Below are positions 1 through 12,434 of a stretch of DNA of 38,153 nucleotides, piece after piece. A model generated the notes under the pieces. The model was given only the letters and a program-made list of their open reading frames with translations. It searched no databases and was not told the DNA's origin. Numbering within the stretch: the first letter of the stretch is position 1; the number at the start of each line of letters is the position of its first letter. Position numbers and translations under genes: made by a program. This DNA comes from JAGWJU01 sp035533295 (GTDB taxonomy: Bacteria > Elusimicrobiota > Elusimicrobia > UBA1565 > UBA9628), in the NCBI GenBank assembly GCA_035533295.1, contig DATLUA010000008.1:1-38153 (forward strand). The letters are read 5' to 3'.

Positions 1-1279
<1,279 letters not shown>

Positions 1280-1287
<8 letters not shown>

Positions 1288-2152
1288 CCTAATTCCTACC
1301 GCGCTGACGACGTTCGACCGCGACACCTCCGTAGCACTGCAGGAGGAGTCCGAGTCCGAGCGCCTGTTCGCGGCCGAGGTCTCCCCCGGCTGGCGCGCAG
1401 GGCGCGGTCCTCACGGTGGCTACCTCGCGGCGATGCTGCTGCGCGCGCTGATCGAGACCGTCGCCGACCCATCCCGGTCACCGCGTTCGCTGACGATCCA
1501 CTACGCGAGGGCTCCGGAGCCGGGACCCGTGAGCATCCGCACGAGGATCGAGCGCGAAGGGCGATCCCTGAGCACGCTCTCCGCGCGGATGGAGCAGGAC
1601 GGCTCGCTCGTCGCGCTCGTGCTCGCGGCGTTCTCGGTCCCCTGGCCGGCCCAGGAGATCGCCGAGCTTCCGATGCCCCAGGTTGCACCGCCCGATCGGG
1701 TGCGCGAGTCGGGAGTGTTGCTCAACAAGCACGCCCCTCCATTCGTGCGCCACCTCGTCCTCCAGCCCCGCATGGGCGCAGTCCCCTTCACCGGCTCCGA
1801 TCATCCGATGGAAATCGGCGGCTGGCTCGGCCTCGCCGAGGAGCGTCCGATCGACGCGCTGTCGCTGGCGTTCTTCAGCGACGCCCTCTTCTCGCCGCCG
1901 TTCATCCGTCTGACCGAGCCGGCCGCCACACCCACGATCGACCTCACCGTCCACTTCCGCACGCCGATGCCCCGCGAGGCAGCGGGTGGGACGGGGGCCT
2001 CCAATCCAAGCGAGCTGTGCCTGGCGCGCTTCTGCACCGGTCTCGTGCACGAGGGCTTCTTCGAGGAGGATGGCGTAATCTGGGCAGCCGACGGGACGGT
2101 GCTGATCCAGTCGCGCCAGCTCGGAATCGTGCTGCCAATCACAAACAGATAG
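1280..2152 (+). CDS. Acyl-CoA thioesterase family protein (double hotdog)
   Basis: A protein of about 290 residues resembling TesB-like/4HBT_3 thioesterases, which hydrolyse acyl-CoA to free acid and CoA. The N-terminal hotdog begins around TTFDRDTSV with the typical GWRAGRGPHGGYLAAMLLRA, where a glycine-rich turn opens the long hotdog helix. The second hotdog contains GWLGLAEERPIDALSLAFF and ends with a TIDLTVHFRTPMP strand. GTG at 1280 gives an 8-base overlap with ettA. ATG at 1220 has a GAGGAG box 7 bases upstream, but would add a low-complexity Pro/Ser/Thr leader and a 68-base overlap, so GTG is preferred with some doubt. Substrate is unknown. The cupin gene follows 11 bases downstream, in the same GC-rich style. 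Confidence 0.75.
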
Positions 2153-2163
2153 GAACGTGCACC

Positions 2164-2541
2164 ATGGCCGGTCACACAGCAAAGAGCATCAATGACATGG
2201 AGGCTGGCTTCGGTGGCAGCCTCGTCAAGGCCCGAGCCGAGCTCGGCGTCACCTCGTTCGGCGTCCAGATCGTCAGGCTGCCGCCCGACTTTGCCGACTA
2301 CCCCGAGCACGACCACGCCGAGGACGGGCAGGAGGAGGTCTACATGGCGCTCAGCGGCTCCGGCCAGATCGAGGTCGAAGGCGAGCGGATAGACCTGACC
2401 CCCGACATGCTCGTGCGGGTCGGAGCGGACTGCAAGCGCAAGATCTTCCCGGGCTCAGAGGGCCTGAGCCTGATCGCGATCGGCGGCGTACCAGGCAAGG
2501 CCTACGAGGCCAGCTCCTTCAGCGAACTGAGCGCCACCTAA
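2164..2541 (+). CDS. Small cupin-domain protein
   Basis: A single-domain protein of 125 residues. The cupin barrel is shown by YPEHDHAEDGQEEVYMALSG, a version of cupin motif 1 with two His and later Glu as potential metal ligands, followed by GSGQIEVEGERIDLTPDMLVRVG, the second half of the barrel. Many such proteins are metal-binding isomerases, dioxygenases or sensors, so no reaction can be assigned. The ATG at 2164 lies 11 bases after the thioesterase stop, suggesting co-transcription. Its TAA stop overlaps the TAG stop of the convergent M42 gene by two bases, leaving no room for a terminator between them. Confidence 0.8.
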   Translation: MAGHTAKSINDMEAGFGGSLVKARAELGVTSFGVQIVRLPPDFADYPEHDHAEDGQEEVYMALSGSGQIEVEGERIDLTPDMLVRVGADCKRKIFPGSEGLSLIAIGGVPGKAYEASSFSELSAT

Positions 2542-3619
2542 CGCAAGAAGGCCGTGTCGCCGTCCAGGCGCAGGGCGGCGGCAGCGATCAGGCGCGCGCA
2601 GGCGTATACGTCGTCGAGCTGCACGAGCTCGACCGGCGAGTGCATGTAGCGAATCGGGATCGATACCAGCCCCGTGGGCACCCCCGCGCGGCTCGAGTGC
2701 ACCGCGTCGGCGTCGGTTCCGGTGCTGCGCGCGGTGGCCTCGACCGTGAACGGGATCTTCTCCCGCTCGGCGGTCTCGTACAGCAGCTCGAACAGCCCCG
2801 GATGAAGGGTCGAGCCGCGGCTGATCACCGGTCCTGAGCCGAGCTCGTGCTTGCCGATCTCCTTCACCTCGATCCCGGGCGCGTCGGTTGCGTGGGTCAC
2901 ATCGACCACAATCGCCGCATCCGGCTCGAGCGAGAAGGCACTCGTGCGCGAGCCGCCGAACGTGATCTCCTCCTGCGCGACCGCCACCGCCTGAAGCTCC
3001 CACTCCCCGCCTCCCGCCTGCGCCACCAGCCGCGCCGACTCCAGCGCCACGAACGAGCCCAGGCGGTTGTCGAGCGCCCGCGAGGTCAGCCGGCCGTTCG
3101 GCAGCGCCACCGGATCGGCGTCGATGACCGCCACGTCGCCGACCCGCACGCGCTCACACGCGTCGGCTCCATCCCGGGCGCCGATGTCTATGTGCAGGTC
3201 GCGGATCTCCGCCACCTTCTTGCGGGCCTCGTCGCGCAGCAGATGGATCGGCTTCTTGCCGACCACGCCCAACACGCGACCGGCCCGTGTGTTCACCGAA
3301 ACCCGCTGGCCGACGAGGATCTGCGCATCCCAGCCACCGACGGCTCCGAACCACAGGTAGCCGTCGTCGTCGATGTGCGTGACGATCAACCCGATCTCGT
3401 CGATGTGGCCCATCACGAGCAGCCGCGACGGCGGGTGGGCAGGATCCTCATCCTTCGCAGCCACACGCGCCAGCGGAGTGCCCACCACATCGGTGCTCAC
3501 CTCGGCGAAGCCCTTCGCCGCCTCACGCCACACCGCCGCCGGGGCGGTCTCATAACCGGAGGGCCCGCGCGCGGTGAGCAGGTCGAGCAGAACCTTCGGA
3601 GCAGCACTCTTCTTGGCGC

Positions 3620-3623
<4 letters not shown>
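2538..3623 (-). CDS. M42 family glutamyl aminopeptidase-like metallopeptidase
   Basis: A 361-residue protein with the dinuclear metal site of M42 peptidases (TET aminopeptidase/FrvX family), which trim N-terminal residues from short peptides in the cytoplasm. Visible landmarks in order are GHIDEIGLIV (first metal His), RALDNRLGS (bridging Asp), AQEEITFGGS (catalytic Glu pair), VDVTHATD (metal Asp) and HSSRAGVPTG (last metal His). The length is normal for the family. ATG overlaps the stop of the upstream aconitase by four bases (ATGA), so the two are translationally coupled in this DNA. Family members include aminopeptidases and some proteins once called cellulases; aminopeptidase is the safer call. 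It belongs to the GC-rich, actinobacterial-looking piece. Confidence 0.9.
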
Positions 3624-6361
<2,738 letters not shown>

Positions 6362-6366
6362 GGCGT

Positions 6367-6777
6367 TTATTCTCCGATGATTTTGACCACCACGCGCTTT
6401 TGCCGGCGGCCGTCGAATTCCGCGTAGAAAATCTGCTCCCAGGGGCCCAGGTCCAGCCGGCCTTCCGTGATGGGAAAAGTCGTCTGGTGGCCGACCAAGG
6501 CCCGCTTTAAATGCGCGTCTCCGTTGTCTTCGCCGGTCTGGTGGTGGCGGTAGTCGGCCTCGGGCGCCAAGCGATCCAAAAGCTCCATGAAGTCCTGCTT
6601 GAGTCCGGACTCCTCGTCGTTGACCCAGATGCCTGCGGTGATGTGCATGGCGCTGACCAGGCAAAGCCCTTCGCGCACCTTGCTCTTGGAGACAAGGTCC
6701 GCGATTTTTTGGGTGATGTTGACAAGCTCGCGGCGCTTGGGGGTATGAAAAAACAAATATTCCGTCAAAGACTTCAT
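6367..6777 (-). CDS. yjbQ: YjbQ/UPF0047 family protein, secondary thiamine-phosphate synthase-like
   Basis: A 136-residue single-domain protein of the YjbQ family. Family members are trimeric cytoplasmic proteins, and E. coli YjbQ has weak thiamine-phosphate synthase activity; the physiological role is unsettled. Diagnostic segments are LVSAMHITAGIWVNDEESG, a DNGDAHLKRALVG segment with conserved Asp and His, and LGPWEQIFYAEFDGRR near the end. ATG at 6777 gives MKSLTEYLFFHT and a four-base ATGA overlap with the preceding gene. ATG at 6786 is possible but adds only three residues. It lies 5 bases upstream of acnA and is probably in the same transcript. Confidence 0.88.
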   Translation of the reverse strand: MKSLTEYLFFHTPKRRELVNITQKIADLVSKSKVREGLCLVSAMHITAGIWVNDEESGLKQDFMELLDRLAPEADYRHHQTGEDNGDAHLKRALVGHQTTFPITEGRLDLGPWEQIFYAEFDGRRQKRVVVKIIGE

Positions 6778-7301
6778 TTTTTCCATTTGATGGTGCAGCC
6801 GATGGCGTGCGTCAATGCCGTGGCCGGCGCCTTGCCGGCGAGGAGATCATCCAGCGCCTCGCGCAGATAGCGTCGCTCAACGGCGGCTGCGTCCTGCCAA
6901 TTGTCATCGATTTTCCCGGTGTAGGCGAGCCGGCGCGCGGCGTCAAAAACGAAAAGGTGCGGCGTGTGCGTGGCTTCGTAGGCGCGGGCCGTTCCCTGCG
7001 ATTCGTCGCGCAGATAGGGGAAGTTGAATTTTTTCTTTGCCGCGCGTTTTTGCATCTCCGCGAAGCCGTCCTCGGGATAGTCCTGCGCGTCGTTGGCATT
7101 GATGGCGGCCAGGCGCACGCCGCGCTCGCGGTAGTCCTTCTGGATCGCGATGAGACGGTCCTCGTAGGCCTGGACGTAGGGGCAGTGGTTGCAGGAAAAG
7201 ACCAGGATCAAGATTTTTGCGTCCTTGAAATCGGCCAGGGAATAGATTTTTTCGTCGATTCCTTTCAAGGAAAAGTCGGGCGCGGCCTCGCCGAGGTTCA
7301 T
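6774..7301 (-). CDS. Thioredoxin-fold AhpC/TSA-Redoxin-like protein with CNHC motif
   Basis: A 175-residue protein with a peroxiredoxin/TlpA-like opening (GEAAPDFSLKGIDEKIYSLADF) and a CxxC redox pair, Cys37-Asn-His-Cys40, at the start of the first thioredoxin helix. A cis-Pro region appears as ATHTPHLFVFDAARRL. No signal peptide or membrane segment is visible, so it should be cytoplasmic, unlike the cytochrome-c maturation TlpA group. The family is often annotated simply as thioredoxin family protein; a thiol-disulfide or peroxide role is inferred. ATG at 7301 overlaps the previous gene's stop in an ATGA junction and its own stop forms another ATGA with yjbQ. Longer readings upstream are shadows of the GAF-PAS gene. 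Confidence 0.85.
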   Translation of the reverse strand: MNLGEAAPDFSLKGIDEKIYSLADFKDAKILILVFSCNHCPYVQAYEDRLIAIQKDYRERGVRLAAINANDAQDYPEDGFAEMQKRAAKKKFNFPYLRDESQGTARAYEATHTPHLFVFDAARRLAYTGKIDDNWQDAAAVERRYLREALDDLLAGKAPATALTHAIGCTIKWKK

Positions 7302-8215
7302 GACGGCCTCCTCGCGTCGGTGATGTCCTGGAAGGTGATGCCGGCGCCGGTCATTTCGCCCTGCGGGTCCTGGATGATGATGGTGCTGTATCCCAGCAGG
7401 CGATCTCGCCCGCCGATGACGGCTTTGAATTCTTGGCGCGCGACCGTGCGCCGCATGGCCAGAGTCTCCAGCAGGATTTCGGTGATTTTGGGAACGTGGC
7501 CGATGGCCTCCTCGACCGGCAGGTGCAGCGGCATCTCGGAGGACAGGCTTAGGATGCGCCGGGCCGCGGGATTGCAGAGCATGACGCAGCCCTTGGCGTC
7601 CACGGCCAGAAAACCGCCGCCCAGGTTCTCGATGATGCTGGCGTTCTTGGCCGCCATGCGATCGACGCGGGCTTCGAGCCACGCGGCCCGCAGCGCGGTC
7701 ACGGTTGCCCGGCAGGCGGCCTGCGCGAATTTAAGATCCTCTTCGGAAAACGTTCCGTCCCGTTTGTTGATGATTTCCAGGACGCCGAGAAGATCCAGGC
7801 GGTCGATGAGGGGCAGGGCCATGACCGTCGCGGTTTTAAATCCCGTCAGCGCGTCGACTTCCTTTAAAAAGCGAGAGTCCTTATAGGCATCGTGCACGAT
7901 GAGCGGTTCCCGGTGCAGCGCGGTCCAGCCGCACAGGCCCGTGCGCAGGTCCACGGCCGTGCCGCGCAAGTCCTGAGCCGCCACGCCCAGGCTGTAGCGC
8001 GGCAGGAGCTGGCGCTTGGCCGGCAGATAGCTGTAGTAGGTGGCGGCCTCGGCGTCCAGCGCCACGCAGAGCTTGTCGGCGATGCGGCCCCAAATCTTGG
8101 AGTCGTCGTCGGAATCCTTGATTTGGGACAGGAAATCCAAGATGTCGTAAAGCGCGGGCAAGAAACGGGAGGCTCCGCTCACCGGCGCCGCCGGCGGCCG
8201 TGATGCCGTGTCCAT
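7298..8215 (-). CDS. GAF-PAS sensory protein without an output domain
   Basis: A 305-residue soluble protein. Residues about 25-180 form a GAF domain (DILDFLSQIKDSDDD, then DLRTGLCGWTALHREPLIVHDAY, ending VMALPLIDRLDLLGVLEIINKRDG, the usual GAF strand order). Residues about 190-300 form a PAS domain (ASIIENLGGGFLAVDAKGCVMLCNPAARRIL). It stops directly after the PAS sequence YSTIIIQDPQGEMTGAGITFQDITDARR, the point where a histidine kinase or diguanylate cyclase normally begins. No such domain follows; the next gene is thioredoxin-like. Its start lies 37 bases inside the amidase gene. It may sense a ligand and act through protein contacts, or be a relic of a longer sensor. Ligand unknown. Confidence 0.82.
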   Translation of the reverse strand: MDTASRPPAAPVSGASRFLPALYDILDFLSQIKDSDDDSKIWGRIADKLCVALDAEAATYYSYLPAKRQLLPRYSLGVAAQDLRGTAVDLRTGLCGWTALHREPLIVHDAYKDSRFLKEVDALTGFKTATVMALPLIDRLDLLGVLEIINKRDGTFSEEDLKFAQAACRATVTALRAAWLEARVDRMAAKNASIIENLGGGFLAVDAKGCVMLCNPAARRILSLSSEMPLHLPVEEAIGHVPKITEILLETLAMRRTVARQEFKAVIGGRDRLLGYSTIIIQDPQGEMTGAGITFQDITDARRPS

Positions 8216-10083
8216 GATTTTTTCCGAGTTTTTGTTTTTACTTTCGGCGGTTTTGTTGGCTTCGTTTCATTGCGGCGGCGCGCCGACGGACCGCGGCGGA
8301 CCGCGGCTTCCTGCCTGTCGCGCACGGAATCAAGGAACGAGCGCATGCCGGCGACGAGGCTCTCGGCGATTTTTTTGCGGAACGCCGGTGTCAGGAGCAT
8401 GGCTTCCTGCTCGGGCAGGGTCATGTAGGCCGACTCGCTCAGGACGGCAGGCATGTCGGTCGTCATGCGGGTGACCAGCAGATTCCCGAAGCGCACGTCT
8501 TCTCCGGGGATGGGCAATATTTTCTTCTCGGAGGCGTAAATCGCCCGGGCCAAGGCGAGGCTGTGGGGGTGGTAATAAAACATCGAGTAACCATGTGGAG
8601 AGTCGTACGGATTTTGGCCGTCCGAAGTGTTGTTGTTGTGGATGCTCACGAACAGGTCCGCATGCTCGGCCTGGGCGGCTTCGGGCCGGGCGGCGAGCCC
8701 CACCTCGCTTTGGTCGTTGGGCCGGCTGATGAGGGGAACGGCGCCCTGTTTTTTGAGCAGAGCTTCGGTCGCCAAGGCGATGGCGTAATTGACGTCCATC
8801 TCGCGCGTCCCCAGGCAGCCGAGGGCTCCGGGCGCCGAGGGCATGTGTCCCGGGTCTAGGAATACGCGCAAGCCGTAGAGCGGCGAGCGCGGCGCCGCGG
8901 CTAGATGGGGGGCTTGGCGCAGGTCGATTCGGACCGAATCGCCGTCGTAACCTGTGTGGTAGCCCCACAAAATCGCGCTTTTCTTAAGGTTGATTCGCAC
9001 GTCCACCGCGTCGGATGCGTCCTGGCTGAAGCTGATGGAGGACACCAGGGCATCTTTCGGACGATAGATAATCCAATTGTTGTGGGAGTGGGTGTAGTAA
9101 AGCCGCACGGTGATGGTCCGCAGGTCGTCCGATTCCTCCACGCGGAAGGGAACGCGCGCGTCCAAGGCGAAGAGCACGGAGGTCCCTTCATCCGAGGGGC
9201 GGGTGGTGATGGCGCTGAGCTCGGAGCCGGGCGGCGGGGTGCCCGTGGGCAGGATTTTCAGGTCGTCGTCCTCAAGCCACCCGCTTTCATCCCGAGAGAG
9301 CCAAATCTTATCCCAATCCCCTTCGCGCCCCGCGATGACGAAAGGCATTCCCGTCAAGACCGGAAAAAGATTGCCCTGCTCCGGGCCGGTTTTGACGATG
9401 ACGTCCTCGCTGTCCGTGGCCACGGCGACGCGGGGCGGGGCCTCGGTGAACGTCACTTTGGCCGCAGAATGGGCTGAGGAGCCGAACCATCCCCCGAGGC
9501 GAAATTTGATTGTGAAGGGCGGCGAACGGTCTCCCGGCCGCACCTGATAGGCCCCCTCGTAGAATCCTTCGCCGCGCGGCTCGCGCATGGGCAGCCAGCC
9601 CGCGCCCGGCACCCAAAATTGCGCCTTTTGGCGGGGCGTGGCCTGCATGCGAGTCACGAGCCAGTCTCCCGGGCGCAGGACTTCATTTTCGCTGGGGTAG
9701 AGCGATGAGGCAACAATGGCCAAGGGCGAAAGCGGCAAGGGCTGGGGTGGGATCGCGAACACCACGTGCCTGTCGTAGGTGATGGTGGCACTGGAGAGGG
9801 ATAGTTCACAGTGGAAGGTGAAGCTTCCCGGCTTGACCGGGAGCCAAGTCGCGAACGCCCCGTCTTTATAGACGGGGACGGTCTGGCCGTTAATGGCCAG
9901 TTTTCCGGAGGGATTTAAGACCGAGCCGATGAGGAACTCATGGTCCATTTGGGGCAAGCTGAGGCCCTCCGTGGGATAGACCACGCTGATGGGCGCGGTC
10001 GAGCGCGCCGGAGTCGGAAAATCAAAAGGAGCGGCTGATGTTATCTGTGGGAAGGCGGCAAGAAAAAGCAGCGAGATAATCAT
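8179..10083 (-). CDS. Secreted AmiC-type N-acetylmuramoyl-L-alanine amidase with SH3-like region
   Basis: A 634-residue exported enzyme that should cleave the amide bond between MurNAc and the stem peptide. A short signal peptide (about 1-18, IISLLFLAAFPQITSAA) precedes N-terminal beta-rich regions, an SH3-like segment around 215-275 and an AMIN-like region around 300-390. The Amidase_3 domain spans 405-585, with zinc ligands and catalytic residues His413 (LDPGH), Glu428 (TREMDVNYA), His482 (VSIHNNN) and Glu550 (LSESAYM). A GAGGT box lies 12 bases before the ATG. The C-terminal 45 residues are strongly basic and end in five arginines. It follows the NlpC/P60-C39 gene by 34 bases, so the two wall hydrolases are likely co-expressed. 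Confidence 0.92.
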   Translation of the reverse strand: MIISLLFLAAFPQITSAAPFDFPTPARSTAPISVVYPTEGLSLPQMDHEFLIGSVLNPSGKLAINGQTVPVYKDGAFATWLPVKPGSFTFHCELSLSSATITYDRHVVFAIPPQPLPLSPLAIVASSLYPSENEVLRPGDWLVTRMQATPRQKAQFWVPGAGWLPMREPRGEGFYEGAYQVRPGDRSPPFTIKFRLGGWFGSSAHSAAKVTFTEAPPRVAVATDSEDVIVKTGPEQGNLFPVLTGMPFVIAGREGDWDKIWLSRDESGWLEDDDLKILPTGTPPPGSELSAITTRPSDEGTSVLFALDARVPFRVEESDDLRTITVRLYYTHSHNNWIIYRPKDALVSSISFSQDASDAVDVRINLKKSAILWGYHTGYDGDSVRIDLRQAPHLAAAPRSPLYGLRVFLDPGHMPSAPGALGCLGTREMDVNYAIALATEALLKKQGAVPLISRPNDQSEVGLAARPEAAQAEHADLFVSIHNNNTSDGQNPYDSPHGYSMFYYHPHSLALARAIYASEKKILPIPGEDVRFGNLLVTRMTTDMPAVLSESAYMTLPEQEAMLLTPAFRKKIAESLVAGMRSFLDSVRDRQEAAVRRGPSARRRNETKPTKPPKVKTKTRKKSWTRHHGRRRRR

Positions 10084-10117
10084 CGTTTGATTTTACCTCT
10101 TTTTTATTTAAGGAAAT

Positions 10118-12010
10118 CTAGAGGCAGGAGCCGAAATAAATCCGCCGCCGGCGCGGCGGCGAGAAGGCGCGATCCAAAACCGTGTGTCCTGACTTCAAGT
10201 CCGCGAGCGGAACGCCGAAGCGCGCCAGGAAATTGCCGCGGTGGGCGCCGAGCCGATGGCGGCTTTCAATAAACGCGTCCTGCCCGGCGTAAATCATCAC
10301 ATGGGTGATGCGCGGCGATCCGTCCGCCGCGCTCAAGAAAATCAAATCTCCGGGCTTCATTTCCCGCGCAGTGATGGGCCGCGCCCGCCTTTTTTGATCC
10401 GCGGCGTCGCGCGGAATCAACAGGCCGGCGGCGCGGTAGGCCAAGCTGGCGAGGCCGGAGCAGTCCACGCCCCAGGACGGCCGGGCTTGGACGCCGGAGC
10501 GCCCGCCCCAGACGTAGCGAAGCCCCAGGAAAAGGCCGGCCGAGTCCAGGATGCGCCGTCGCTTGAGTGCGTTCTTCGCGGGAGAAAGAGTTTCCAAGGC
10601 GCTGGACGGTACGACGGCCGTCCGCGAATCGATGAGCCGGACGACGGTTTTGCCCGCCGCGGCTCCCACCGCGTCAAGGCGCGTTCCCAGCGAGAATAAA
10701 ATAGTTTTGCCGCCGGAAACCGCTCGGACGGCCTTGGCCTTCACCACGCGGTTTACCGGCAGGGGCGGGGCGCACGCGAGGGCCTTCGCTTGAATCCATC
10801 CGGGGTACCCGCCCCAACGGTTCTTGGAAAAATGCGGCTGATCCTCGACCTCGACGCGCGCCCAATCGCCATGGGCGGCCCGCACCAGGACGGGTTCTCC
10901 GTAAAGAACCTGGGACAAAAGATTAGGGTCATGCCGGCCGGGCACCGAGAGGTTCGAGGGCTTTGCCATGAGATCGGCATCCGTTACGCCCACCATCATG
11001 ACGCGGCCCCGCAGCGGGCCGATAAGATAGGCGGCGCCTCTTTTGTGGACCAGCCAGACCTCGCGGAATTGTTCGCGGCGATAAATCCGGCGCGCCGTTT
11101 TCGCGCTTGGGGCCGCGGGGTCCAGGACGATGACGTCTCCCGTGCGGGTAAAACCAACGACCAACATCAGGTGGCCCTTGGTTTTTTTTATGGGCGCTCC
11201 GGAGAGTTCGCCGGGTCCGAACGACACGCTCGCAACAACGGGCCTGCCTGCGGCTATTTCCCGTTCCAGCGCCCGCAGGGAATCCAAATAAGAAAAATAG
11301 CTCACGAGGCCGCGCGACCCGGCGAACGCGGTGTTGAACGTCCAGTCTCCATAAATTTCGGAGGTTTGATCCTGCACGTCCTCGGCGACTTTCGTCGTCG
11401 GCAGGGTTTGGCCCCAATGGGAAATTGCCATGGCCAAGGAAGTCGGGCTGCAGATATCGCGGCGATATTTGGACTGCACCGTCATTTGGGATCGCTGCGC
11501 GACCCGGATTTCCCGAACCCATGGTCCCGGGATGGGGGGTCGCTCCGGGCGAATTTTTCCATTAGAGACGCTCATGGCGACGAGTCGTAAAATCGCGCTG
11601 GATGAAGCGGGTTGGCGTAGAATAATCCGGTAACGGAATGCCGCCGCCGGTTTTTTGAGCGTCAGCGTGTCCGTGGCGACGAAGCCGTAAGCGTTTTCCT
11701 GTCGGCCCGGCGAGAAAAAGCGGCCGCCGTTCTGACGGCCTAATTCAAACCAGGGGGACCAAGCCGCTTTGCCGGATGCGGCCGGAAATATCTTCGCCTG
11801 CAGGATAAGCGTGCCGGAGGACGGAAGGCTCACGTTCCAGGAACCGACCAGGCGATCGAAAGGCGCGGGAGATTGCAGGAGCGGCGAGACGAGTTCGGCG
11901 GACGTGCCCGTGGTTTTGAAAATGCCTTGAGAAAATGGGACGGCCTTTAGTCCCATGGCGCGATCGCCGGAGACGTCTAAGGAAGTCCTATGGACGATGG
12001 TGTAGGACAT
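10118..12010 (-). CDS. Double cysteine peptidase: C39-like plus SH3-like plus NlpC/P60
   Basis: A 630-residue protein with two predicted cysteine peptidase domains. Residues about 175-320 resemble Peptidase_C39_2: Cys187 in RRDICSPTSLAMAISHWG, His280 in GHLMLVVGF and Asp297 in VIVLDPAAP form a plausible triad. About 335-480 contains SH3-like strands. Residues 485-630 are NlpC/P60, with Cys517 in VDCSGLASLAYRAAG and His570 in ITHVMIYAG, as in gamma-D-Glu-diamino-acid endopeptidases. No signal peptide follows ATG 12010, but the same frame is open upstream with a hydrophobic stretch (ALLFFRLLTLPASSGFC) that has only a CTG as possible initiator, at 12058. Export and the true start are therefore uncertain. 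It sits between ferredoxin and the amidase. Confidence 0.88.
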   Translation of the reverse strand: MSYTIVHRTSLDVSGDRAMGLKAVPFSQGIFKTTGTSAELVSPLLQSPAPFDRLVGSWNVSLPSSGTLILQAKIFPAASGKAAWSPWFELGRQNGGRFFSPGRQENAYGFVATDTLTLKKPAAAFRYRIILRQPASSSAILRLVAMSVSNGKIRPERPPIPGPWVREIRVAQRSQMTVQSKYRRDICSPTSLAMAISHWGQTLPTTKVAEDVQDQTSEIYGDWTFNTAFAGSRGLVSYFSYLDSLRALEREIAAGRPVVASVSFGPGELSGAPIKKTKGHLMLVVGFTRTGDVIVLDPAAPSAKTARRIYRREQFREVWLVHKRGAAYLIGPLRGRVMMVGVTDADLMAKPSNLSVPGRHDPNLLSQVLYGEPVLVRAAHGDWARVEVEDQPHFSKNRWGGYPGWIQAKALACAPPLPVNRVVKAKAVRAVSGGKTILFSLGTRLDAVGAAAGKTVVRLIDSRTAVVPSSALETLSPAKNALKRRRILDSAGLFLGLRYVWGGRSGVQARPSWGVDCSGLASLAYRAAGLLIPRDAADQKRRARPITAREMKPGDLIFLSAADGSPRITHVMIYAGQDAFIESRHRLGAHRGNFLARFGVPLADLKSGHTVLDRAFSPPRRRRIYFGSCL

Positions 12011-12075
12011 GCAAAACCCCGAGCTTGCCGGCAGCGTGAGGAGCCGGAAAAAGAGCAGCGCCCCGCAAAGGCGCC

Positions 12076-12390
12076 CTAGCGAACGAGCTTGTTCCCGGAT
12101 TTTCGCGGCGGGTCGTTGGCCGGCCTGGGCGTGACTTTGGGATTGTTCTTGAAATTGGGCGCTAATTCAGCGTTGATTTTGGCCCACTCCGGGCTTTCGT
12201 CGGTGGAGCCCACGATGGCGCCGATGGGGCACTCCGGCAGGCAGACGCCGCAGTCGATGCAGACCTCAGGGTCGATAATCATGAAGCCTTCGTTCTTGTA
12301 GTCGCCGGGATGGATGCATTCGACCGGGCAGACTTCCACGCAGTCGGCGTAAACTTCGCCGAGGCATTTGTCCGTGATCACGTAAGCCAT
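12076..12390 (-). CDS. fdxA: Seven- or eight-iron bacterial ferredoxin
   Basis: A 104-residue electron carrier of the FdxA type. The first cluster motif is KCLGEVYADCVEVCPVECI and the second is VCIDCGVCLPECPIGAI. The spacing fits a [3Fe-4S]/[4Fe-4S] ferredoxin, as does the N-terminus MAYVITDKC. A C-terminal extension (NAELAPNFKNNPKVTPR) is usual in this class. A strong GGAGG box lies about 10 bases before the ATG. The gene leads the minus-strand series towards acnA, 65 bases before the next start. The redox partner is not evident from the neighbours. Confidence 0.93.
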   Translation of the reverse strand: MAYVITDKCLGEVYADCVEVCPVECIHPGDYKNEGFMIIDPEVCIDCGVCLPECPIGAIVGSTDESPEWAKINAELAPNFKNNPKVTPRPANDPPRKSGNKLVR

Positions 12391-12418
12391 TTCGCCGTCC
12401 TCCCTTCGGTAAAAGTGC

Positions 12419-12424
12419 TAAAAT
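12419..12424 (+). promoter_or_regulatory. Possible -10 element TAAAAT of the porin gene
   Basis: TAAAAT would place transcription start near 12431, only about four bases before ATG 12435. No -35 box is convincing and no Shine-Dalgarno precedes the start. This short distance recurs at several other first genes in the window. Confidence 0.35.
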
Positions 12425-12434
12425 GCGGCTGCGC

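Noticed and set aside
6362..6664. N-terminal extension of aconitase up to 6664
   Set aside because: The extra 101 residues are an out-of-frame reading of yjbQ; the family N-terminus MRFKSLDSF starts at 6361.
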